Source: Candidatus Peregrinibacteria bacterium CG10_big_fil_rev_8_21_14_0_10_49_16 (GTDB lineage: Bacteria; Patescibacteriota; Gracilibacteria; Peribacterales; Peribacteraceae). Taken from it: a stretch of DNA of 7,400 nucleotides. Where the stretch lies: the NCBI GenBank assembly GCA_002772605.1, contig PFDS01000055.1, positions 1-7,400 of the forward strand. Reading direction: 5' to 3'. Both the position numbers and the translations under genes were made by a program. Positions within the stretch are counted from its first letter, which is position 1. Each line of letters begins with the position of its first letter. Shown here piece by piece: positions 1 through 4,405 of this stretch. Below the pieces are notes generated by a model. That model made no database searches and was not told where the DNA came from. It saw only the letters and a program-made list of their open reading frames with translations.

Positions 1-1215
1 TTTCCAGATATGTGCACTAAATCCACCTTTTCCTAGGACAATACCGACTGCTACGAGTGGCATGAGTCCTAATCCGAGCCAGAGGAAAGGGAGGCGAATG
101 AGAAGTATGACAAAGAGGGCCAGAAGAGCTGTCAGGTACAATATCGTACCGATGATGAGGATGAACACTGTCATAACTACCTTAAATGTTCCAATGAGTA
201 TGGAAGTAGCAAAATTTGAAATGCTATTCCAAAATGCATTCCAGTCACTAAAACTAAAATTTACCCTGGAAATTTCGTCCCAGGCGATTAGTTTTAAAAA
301 TTTATCATCTGCACTTGCTCCTAAAACAGCCCCGCCTGCATCGAGGATTTTTCCATATCCTTGCACAAGACCGCTAGTTACTTTTTCAAAGCTATTCGTT
401 TGATCTACTGCTTGCTTACGGATACAGACGGCCAGAAGAGGGCATCTCCATCCACCAACTCCGGGAGCAACAGTTCCGCCACGGAATTGGATATCTGTGA
501 TGACTTTACATTCCTCTGCCCCGCTCTCTGTAACACATCGGGCAGTGAAGAGTGTAAAGCTTGCTCTTGTGGCTATGTTGGCAACATCGAGTACAAAAAG
601 TGAGATGAACCAGGAAAAGTTTACGAGAATGATTGCAATGATAAATTTTGGAGCATATTGCACGAGAAAATCTTTACTTGCTTTTACAACGACCATGATT
701 GCGCCAATGAGCAGTAGAAATGCTAATACAACATTCGTGAGGTCGCGAATAGGAAGCCAGAGAAAGTTATACACTCTATCCAACATAGCACCCCCCAAAA
801 ATCGCACTGTAAAGAATCCTGCCGGATCGAGAGATTGTTCGATGAATGTCGTAAATATCCACATGAGTATTGTGGCTAATGTCATTACGAGTTCATAGAT
901 AACCATCCAGAATAGTCTGATCAATGGACCACCAAAGAAGTATGTAAGTATAATGGCAACTATTGCCAGTAGAGGGCCGACAATGAACGGCTCAAGTATA
1001 TTTGTCCAGAGCCATCCCAGCACAGCCTGTATCGCATCTGTAATTGCACCAATGATAATATCGCCAAGTCCGGCGTGTGCCGTAGGAACCGGATTTAGCA
1101 ATTGCATTCCCTCCAGACTCAGAAGATGCACAAGAAAGCACAAGGCAAATGCTCCACCCACTATTTTCCAGTGCGCAATACTTCTATTGTATTTGCTTGT
1201 TTTGTGTGAGGGCAT
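1..1215 (-). CDS. VirB6/TrbL-like polytopic membrane protein (partial, C-terminus outside window)
   Basis: The frame is open from an ATG at 1215 to the left edge: 405 residues with no stop, so the gene is truncated by the window. The N-terminus resembles a signal peptide: a basic start, a hydrophobic stretch around residues 18-34 and a possible cleavage after the AHA at 46-48. Hydrophobic segments lie near 77-97, 101-124, 161-178, 189-210, 337-372 (probably two) and 375-396. A polar loop (about 212-335) holds four cysteines (C227, C236, C258, C264), possibly disulfide-bonded outside the membrane. The last visible helix, with an LRxP..LW...L..MPL pattern, recalls the conserved C-terminal helix of VirB6/TrbL-type T4SS channel proteins. 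The divergent pilin gene supports a T4SS-like role. The start is fixed by a promoter whose -10 ends 7 nt upstream. I see no Shine-Dalgarno motif. Family assignment is inferred from topology and context; that it is a real gene is clear. Confidence 0.8.
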   Translation of the reverse strand, partial: MPSHKTSKYNRSIAHWKIVGGAFALCFLVHLLSLEGMQLLNPVPTAHAGLGDIIIGAITDAIQAVLGWLWTNILEPFIVGPLLAIVAIILTYFFGGPLIRLFWMVIYELVMTLATILMWIFTTFIEQSLDPAGFFTVRFLGGAMLDRVYNFLWLPIRDLTNVVLAFLLLIGAIMVVVKASKDFLVQYAPKFIIAIILVNFSWFISLFVLDVANIATRASFTLFTARCVTESGAEECKVITDIQFRGGTVAPGVGGWRCPLLAVCIRKQAVDQTNSFEKVTSGLVQGYGKILDAGGAVLGASADDKFLKLIAWDEISRVNFSFSDWNAFWNSISNFATSILIGTFKVVMTVFILIIGTILYLTALLALFVILLIRLPFLWLGLGLMPLVAVGIVLGKGGFSAHIWK

Positions 1216-1221
1216 CCCAAC

Positions 1222-1250
1222 ATAATACCAAAATTTTGCATTTTTATCAA
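1222..1250 (-). promoter_or_regulatory. Promoter of the VirB6/TrbL-like gene, leaderless arrangement
   Basis: Read on the minus strand: -35 TTGATA (1250-1245), a 17-nt spacer, and -10 TATTAT (1227-1222). Both hexamers match the sigma70 consensus at 5 of 6 positions. Six nt (GTTGGG) separate the -10 from the ATG at 1215, which puts the expected +1 on the A of the start codon. Confidence 0.6.
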
Positions 1251-1289
1251 TTACCTATTGTACATATCCCAATATTTTTCTTATTTTGA

Positions 1290-1937
1290 CTACGGAATAG
1301 GATTGAGGAGTTCTACCAGGCGTTCGGGAGTGATAAGGAGAAATACACGGTAATTGAGAGCATTACTGATGAGTTCTACAAGAGGAATAAGACTCGGATT
1401 TTTAGGAATTACCGTCAGTCCCAGAAATGGTGGAGTGAGAACAGGTCGTGGAATCGGAGTCATTGTCAGTGCCCCTTGCCCGGGGAAGGACGCCGGCAGA
1501 TCACCCGGCACCAATTCTACGGTGGTTCCCGTATCGACGCACTTCCAGAGTGGGTGGACCGGGAAACAGAATTCCAATACATCAACTCCTCTCACGGCCC
1601 GGCGAATGCATCGGCACCACCGCACCTGCCGCGACACTCCGCCAATGTCCTCTGTGAACCACTGGCAATTCTGCCCTGCCGCAGCGGGCAGTCCGATATT
1701 GAAGGGTGTGCGTAGCACAAGTTGTGTTGCTTCTGTAAGAAATGATGGATCCGTAATCAGCTCAGGAAGGATTTCGAGGTATTCTTCCAGTGTCAGTTCA
1801 GAGTCGGCTTCCGGTACGGTGCATTCTTGCGGTGGTGGAGGTGGTGGCTGAGGTTCTATAGTCAACTCGCATGCTGCCAGTATTATGACAGCAAAAGTAA
1901 TAGAGCTTCTGCAGAGATATTTGTGCAATCGATACAC
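1290..1937 (-). CDS. Cysteine-rich lipoprotein with proline linker, unknown function
   Basis: The protein has 215 residues and I do not recognise its family. It opens with a basic n-region (MYRLHKYLCR), a hydrophobic core and a lipobox LAAC at 20-23. It should therefore be lipidated on C23 and anchored on the outer face of the cell membrane. A proline run follows (P29, then P31-P36), a typical spacer between anchor and folded domain. The mature part has six further cysteines (C39, C91, C108, C110, C124, C133), including a WCRC pair at 107-110, and a Pro/Leu-rich C-terminal third. The start is GTG: the frame has a stop 27 nt upstream and no ATG near the lipobox, and the promoter spacing fits GTG. 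It lies between two membrane protein genes on the same strand, 61 nt after the stop of one and 74 nt before the start of the other. A surface accessory part of the neighbouring pilus or secretion machinery is a plausible inference. Confidence 0.75.
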   Translation of the reverse strand: MYRLHKYLCRSSITFAVIILAACELTIEPQPPPPPPQECTVPEADSELTLEEYLEILPELITDPSFLTEATQLVLRTPFNIGLPAAAGQNCQWFTEDIGGVSRQVRWCRCIRRAVRGVDVLEFCFPVHPLWKCVDTGTTVELVPGDLPASFPGQGALTMTPIPRPVLTPPFLGLTVIPKNPSLIPLVELISNALNYRVFLLITPERLVELLNPIP

Positions 1938-1943
1938 GAAGAT

Positions 1944-1971
1944 AGTGTAGGTCCATACTTGTATGTATCAA
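1944..1971 (-). promoter_or_regulatory. Promoter of the lipoprotein gene, leaderless arrangement
   Basis: Read on the minus strand: -35 TTGATA (1971-1966), a 16-nt spacer, and -10 TACACT (1949-1944). Exactly 6 nt (ATCTTC) lie between the -10 and the GTG at 1937. This spacing supports the GTG start and predicts a leaderless mRNA. Confidence 0.5.
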
Positions 1972-1985
1972 AGAAAATTTCTTTG
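1969..1985. promoter_or_regulatory. Perfect palindrome overlapping the lipoprotein -35 (possible operator)
   Basis: CAAAGAAA (1969-1976), one central A, and TTTCTTTG (1978-1985) form a perfect 8-bp inverted repeat. Its edge covers half of the -35 hexamer of the lipoprotein promoter. A bound dimeric regulator would compete with RNA polymerase. It lacks a clean U-tract in the direction of the upstream gene, so a terminator is less likely. AT-rich sequence makes chance palindromes more frequent. Confidence 0.3.
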
Positions 1986-1998
1986 TGTAAATCTGTTT

Positions 1999-2532
1999 TT
2001 ATGATGCTGCCTTCAATTTTGGCATGCCTTTCGAAGGGCCGGGCATTTTTTCTGTGAGCCTTGCAAGCTTCTCTGAACGGTTAGTAAGGATGATAATGAT
2101 GGCGTAGACCATTTGGAAATTCAGCACATCTAACAATGGCAAGAGTTCTACACAATAGGCGAACCATACAAGCCCTCTTTTCCTGATATGTTTTACTCTA
2201 AAGTATACCCACCAAAAGACGCTTGGTGGAAAAAAGAGCAGATCCAGAATCCAGTAATCATCCCCGAACACTGTGGTAATCACATCGAGGGCATCGTAGA
2301 AAAAGGCAGTGAGAAAGAAGAGAAACGCCATAAAAAGCCCCATTTTTTTTCTTGGTCTTGTATTCTGCCCCTTCTGTTTTTGTGGCTGTGCCCTTTCCTT
2401 TTCTTCATTTTGCCCTTTTGTATCTTTTTGTCTTGCCATTCTTTCATTTTTTCTTCGTTCTTTTCTTTTTTTCCTCCATGCGTCCACTCGTGGGTTCTGA
2501 TCGAAGAAAAGGGGAGATCGTCGTTGAGGCAT
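1999..2532 (-). CDS. Membrane protein with long charged N-terminal region, unknown function
   Basis: The protein has 177 residues from the ATG at 2532, and I recognise no family. Residues 16-63 are almost entirely Lys, Arg, Glu and Gln (a KKRKERRKNER-type stretch), which would lie in the cytoplasm and could bind nucleic acid or acidic partners. Hydrophobic segments at about 65-80, 93-111 and 121-150 suggest two to three membrane passes. The basic KHIRKRG loop (114-120) fits the positive-inside rule. The C-terminal tail is short and basic. The frame continues upstream to an ATG at 2631. However, a promoter covers 2539-2567, the -10 lies 6 nt before 2532, and a 2631 start would overlap the divergent pilin's control region. 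The ATG at 2535 directly adjoins 2532 and cannot be excluded. The protein probably belongs with the divergent pilin and the downstream membrane genes. Confidence 0.7.
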   Translation of the reverse strand: MPQRRSPLFFDQNPRVDAWRKKRKERRKNERMARQKDTKGQNEEKERAQPQKQKGQNTRPRKKMGLFMAFLFFLTAFFYDALDVITTVFGDDYWILDLLFFPPSVFWWVYFRVKHIRKRGLVWFAYCVELLPLLDVLNFQMVYAIIIILTNRSEKLARLTEKMPGPSKGMPKLKAAS

Positions 2533-2538
2533 CATACC

Positions 2539-2567
2539 AGTATACAGTGTAAAGCAGGACTTGTGAA
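2539..2567 (-). promoter_or_regulatory. Promoter of the charged membrane protein gene, overlapping a GTATACAGT site
   Basis: Read on the minus strand: -35 TTCACA (2567-2562), a 17-nt spacer, and -10 TATACT (2544-2539), then 6 nt (GGTATG) to the ATG at 2532. The -10 is embedded in ACTGTATAC (2548-2540). The same 9-mer forms an inverted pair in front of the winged-helix regulator gene at 3221. Confidence 0.55.
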
Positions 2568-2630
2568 TGGACTGTAACAAGTCTTTTCCAATCCAAGAAT
2601 GAGCAGTTTTGGCATTGACCCGACTTAACA

Positions 2631-2659
2631 TTGCGGTTTTTTATGTTTTTTGCTATCAT
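2631..2659 (+). promoter_or_regulatory. Pilin promoter, extended -10, leaderless arrangement
   Basis: The -35 is TTGCGG (2631-2636), followed by a 17-nt spacer and -10 TATCAT (2654-2659). An upstream TGC makes it an extended -10. Six nt (GTACTG) separate it from the ATG at 2666. It faces away from the promoter at 2539-2567. Confidence 0.5.
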
Positions 2660-2665
2660 GTACTG

Positions 2666-3001
2666 ATGCTTTCCTTTTTACAGACGATTGCTGAAGTGGC
2701 GTATGCCCAAGGAAGGTTATATGTAGGGACAGGAGGAGGCACCACAACTATTCCTGGAGGAACAGGAGTACAGGTGATTATACGTTATGTTGAAGCACTC
2801 TGGCCATGGTTCATTGCTTTTGGAGTTGGGATTGTTATCATTCGCATGATCATGGCCGGTTATGAAATCATGTTCTCGGGCGGGAACCCCGGCTTGCGTC
2901 AACAGGGCGTGCAGCACATTCTCTATTCGATTGTAGGTTTGATAATGCTTATCTTTGCTGCAGTGCTTTTAAACATGATCAATCCAAATGCATACACATA
3001 A
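2666..3001 (+). CDS. VirB2/TrbC-like T4SS pilin family protein (PF18895-type)
   Basis: The protein has 111 residues from the ATG at 2666. It is a small major-pilin-like protein with two hydrophobic helices (about 43-68 and 85-104) joined by a short polar loop. The segment MAGYEIMFSGGNPGLRQQG (63-81), leading into a Gly-Leu-Ile helix, is the signature I know from T4SS pilins annotated in Patescibacteria. A Gly/Thr-rich stretch (21-34) follows a likely signal peptidase site at AYA/Q (12-15). Such pilins sit in the membrane and are extruded as a pilus or channel. Start choice is the weak point. The same frame reaches back to TTG codons at 2609 and 2615, which would give a better signal peptide (basic residue plus long hydrophobic core). 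The promoter spacing and the rarity of TTG favour 2666. The gene stands alone on its strand and ends 34 nt before a hairpin terminator. Confidence 0.85.
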   Translation: MLSFLQTIAEVAYAQGRLYVGTGGGTTTIPGGTGVQVIIRYVEALWPWFIAFGVGIVIIRMIMAGYEIMFSGGNPGLRQQGVQHILYSIVGLIMLIFAAVLLNMINPNAYT

Positions 3002-3035
3002 TAGAATAGTTCTTCTGATGAATTTGCATTATTAT

Positions 3036-3065
3036 AAATAGTATTACACAACATACTATTTTTTT
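3036..3065 (+). terminator. AT-rich intrinsic terminator after the pilin gene
   Basis: A perfect 9-bp inverted repeat, AAATAGTAT (3036-3044) and ATACTATTT (3053-3061), has an 8-nt loop and runs into seven T residues (3059-3065). The stem is AT-rich and therefore weak, but the placement 34 nt after the pilin stop is right for a Rho-independent terminator. Confidence 0.6.
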
Positions 3066-3146
3066 GTTGAGTATATTTTTTGATCAGTTTTAGAAGAAAA
3101 TTTGTGTCTAAGTTACGCTTTTCTCTTGTTTTATACCGCTATTTCC

Positions 3147-3177
3147 GTATACAGTACTTGTTCTTTTAACTGTATAC
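3147..3177. promoter_or_regulatory. Inverted GTATACAGT pair upstream of the winged-helix regulator (candidate operator)
   Basis: GTATACAGT (3147-3155) and its exact reverse complement ACTGTATAC (3169-3177) are separated by 13 nt, so the arms are 22 bp apart centre to centre, about two helical turns. That geometry suits a dimeric winged-helix protein. The same 9-mer overlaps the -10 of the gene at 2532. Confidence 0.45.
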
Positions 3178-3182
3178 TTTTC

Positions 3183-3210
3183 TTGCACTGTATTCCCCTT
3201 ATTGAATACT
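3183..3210 (+). promoter_or_regulatory. Probable promoter of the winged-helix regulator with embedded half-sites
   Basis: The -35 is TTGCAC (3183-3188), with a 16-nt spacer and -10 AATACT (3205-3210). The ATG follows 10 nt later, implying a leader of about 4 nt. Inside it sits a second inverted pair, GTATTC (3190-3195) and GAATAC (3204-3209), the first being part of ACTGTATTC, one base from the half-site at 3169-3177. A protein bound here would block the promoter, which suggests autoregulation. Confidence 0.4.
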
Positions 3211-3220
3211 CTTTTTGCAC

Positions 3221-3808
3221 ATGTCCTCTGCAGCGATATTGAAGGCACTCTTCTCCTCGCAAACGCGAGTGAAACTCCTCTCTACCTTTCTCCTCCATCC
3301 TGAACGAGAGTACTTCATCCGAGAGCTGACACGTGTCCTCAATGAGCAAATAAACTCTATTCGTCGCGAGCTGGAAAACTTGAGAAGAATTGGCTTGGTC
3401 AAAGCGCGTCATCGCAACCGGAAGAAATACTACCGTGTGGATACGGAATTCTTTCTCTATGCCGATCTTCGTTCATTGTTCTCAAAAGTTGTTCAAGGAG
3501 AAAGTCCTCTGGTGAATAGTCTCAGGAACCTGTCGAATGTGCAGTTGGTTCTTTTGGCCGGAGCATTCTGTGGTACGGAGAGTAAAGTCGATCTTCTCGT
3601 TGTTGGAGATGTGCGTAAAGAGTTGATCGAGGCATTACTGCTTCAGGATAATACACTTAAAGACGTGAAGTACTCCATCTTCTCTCAAGCAGATTTCCTC
3701 TATCGCTTGAGTCTCAAGGATCGATTTGTCACGGACATTCTCAATGACCCGAGGCATCTTCTGGTCGTCAATACGATTCAAGAGGAGATTGAGGAGGCGA
3801 AGAGGTGA
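3221..3808 (+). CDS. Winged-helix transcriptional regulator fused to a degenerate nucleotidyltransferase-like domain
   Basis: The protein has 195 residues. Residues 5-75 form an ArsR/MarR-like winged helix: helix 1 around ILKALFSSQTRVKLLSTFL, a turn, the ERE-YFIRELTRVL helix, a recognition helix INSIRRELENLRRIGLV (44-60), and a basic wing RHRNRKKYYRV (63-73). Residues 107-190 resemble a MNT-type nucleotidyltransferase fold with the LLAGAFCGT...VDLLVVGD core. The first aspartate of the usual SDID-type metal motif is a lysine (K122; D124 remains) and the GS pair of the catalytic loop is altered (GAFCGT), so catalysis is probably lost and the domain may serve as a sensor or dimeriser. The C-terminal EF.YRL..KDRFV.DIL pattern is one I associate with wHTH-NTase proteins of Patescibacteria. 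ATG 3221 is preferred to an in-frame TTG at 3215. There is no Shine-Dalgarno motif. Inverted half-sites upstream point to autoregulation. Its ligand and regulon are unknown. Confidence 0.75.
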   Translation: MSSAAILKALFSSQTRVKLLSTFLLHPEREYFIRELTRVLNEQINSIRRELENLRRIGLVKARHRNRKKYYRVDTEFFLYADLRSLFSKVVQGESPLVNSLRNLSNVQLVLLAGAFCGTESKVDLLVVGDVRKELIEALLLQDNTLKDVKYSIFSQADFLYRLSLKDRFVTDILNDPRHLLVVNTIQEEIEEAKR

Positions 3809-3819
3809 TAGGTAACGGG

Positions 3820-3861
3820 GCACCTCACCATGACACAAGAAAAATCATCTCGAAGGATGGC
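3820..3861. repeat. Dispersed repeat, copy 1, behind the regulator gene
   Basis: The first 18 nt, GCACCTCACCATGACACA, are identical to 7243-7260. After one extra A, both copies continue GAAAA and end in a similar GAA(T)GGATGGC segment (7243-7285). Each copy lies in the gap just after a plus-strand gene. The segment CATCTCGAAGGATG (3846-3859) is nearly palindromic. This looks like a REP- or MITE-like intergenic element. GAGGTG (3802-3807), overlapping the regulator's stop codon, can pair with CACCTC (3821-3826) at its edge. Confidence 0.6.
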
Positions 3862-3885
3862 TTATTGTATGTATTTTGAGAGTAT

Positions 3886-3914
3886 TTGACTAGAATAGTC
3901 TCTTTCCCTACTAT
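3886..3914 (+). promoter_or_regulatory. Promoter of the rplS-pyruvyltransferase-lepA operon
   Basis: The -35 is TTGACT (3886-3891, 5 of 6), with a 17-nt spacer and -10 TACTAT (3909-3914). The ATG of rplS is 15 nt downstream, so the predicted leader is only about 9 nt (pyrimidine-rich) and holds no Shine-Dalgarno motif. A small inverted repeat GACTA-GAA-TAGTC (3888-3900) overlaps the -35. No other promoter is evident before lepA. Confidence 0.65.
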
Positions 3915-3929
3915 TTCTCCACTTCTTCA

Positions 3930-4394
3930 ATGACACATCAACTTCTCCAGTCACAGGCCAGGAGTGCCTTACGTCCCGTACCCGACCTGAAGCCCGGGTA
4001 TACAGTGCGTGTGCGTGAGCGTATTCAGGAAGGAAGTAAAGAGCGTATTCAGACATTTGAAGGGTTGGTGATACAGGTGCATAGGGGTCATGTTCCTACA
4101 GATGCCACAGTGACGCTCCGTCGGCTTGTGTCCGGTGTATGGGTGGAGAAGGTGTATCCGCTCCAGTCTCCCGTGATTGCGAGTATGGAAGTGAAGAAAG
4201 TTGCGAAAGTCCGTCGCGCAAAACTCTTCTTCCTCCGTACGGCATTCGGAAAGCGGTCGAAGCTGACAGAGCGCTTTATGACCAAAGAAGAAGTGGAAGC
4301 GATGAATGTGCAGGAGAAAGAAGAAGAAAAGGATGGGGAGGAGGTTCTCGCAGACAATCAGCCTGTGGCAGAAAAGACTGAACAAAAGGCGTAA
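3930..4394 (+). CDS. rplS: 50S ribosomal protein L19
   Basis: L19 belongs to the large ribosomal subunit and lies at the interface with the 30S subunit. Of the 154 residues, about 17-115 form the family core: KPGYTVRVRERIQEGSKERI with QTFEGLVI, a TVTLRRLVSGVWVEKVYPL block that matches the family's T-RK-S-GVGVER-FPLHSP segment, and KVRRAKLFFLR ahead of the usual basic RGK-type end (here AFGKRSKL). Typical L19 has about 115-120 residues. The excess is a C-terminal tail (about 118-154) rich in Glu, Asp and Lys, which is not part of the conserved fold and is probably disordered. The ATG at 3930 follows the promoter by 15 nt. The stop is 11 nt before the next gene's ATG, so the two are very likely cotranscribed. 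The adjacent lepA, also a ribosome-associated gene, is two genes downstream. Confidence 0.95.
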   Translation: MTHQLLQSQARSALRPVPDLKPGYTVRVRERIQEGSKERIQTFEGLVIQVHRGHVPTDATVTLRRLVSGVWVEKVYPLQSPVIASMEVKKVAKVRRAKLFFLRTAFGKRSKLTERFMTKEEVEAMNVQEKEEEKDGEEVLADNQPVAEKTEQKA

Positions 4395-4405
4395 AATGTG
4401 TGTAC

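Noticed and set aside
1..1225. Plus-strand open frames of 80-133 codons across the left end
   Set aside because: They overlap one another and are antisense to a single unbroken 405-codon minus-strand frame with coherent membrane topology and a promoter.
1354..1851. Plus-strand open frame opposite the lipoprotein gene
   Set aside because: The translation is low-complexity and ends in a glycine run that mirrors the proline linker of the real gene. No promoter or start signal was seen.
2188..2577. Plus-strand open frames opposite the charged membrane protein gene
   Set aside because: The Phe/Ser/Leu-rich translation is the expected complement of a Lys/Arg/Glu-rich coding strand.
2558..2583. 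Inverted repeat GACTTGT / ACAAGTC with 12-nt spacer between the divergent promoters
   Set aside because: Only 7 bp and with no second copy in the window. It may be an operator, but there is no independent support.
2533..2631. Longer N-terminus of the charged membrane protein from ATG 2631
   Set aside because: It would run through its own apparent promoter (2539-2567) and into the divergent pilin control region.
2609..2665. Longer pilin form starting at TTG 2609 or 2615, with a fuller signal peptide
   Set aside because: It needs a rare start, has no ribosome site or promoter, and overlaps the -35/-10 at 2631-2659. T-rich DNA translates to hydrophobic residues by chance. Kept as an alternative because the ATG 2666 form has a short signal sequence.
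3998..4006. GTATACAGT inside rplS
   Set aside because: It lies in coding sequence as Gly-Tyr-Thr-Val codons of the conserved L19 core, so the match is probably coincidental.
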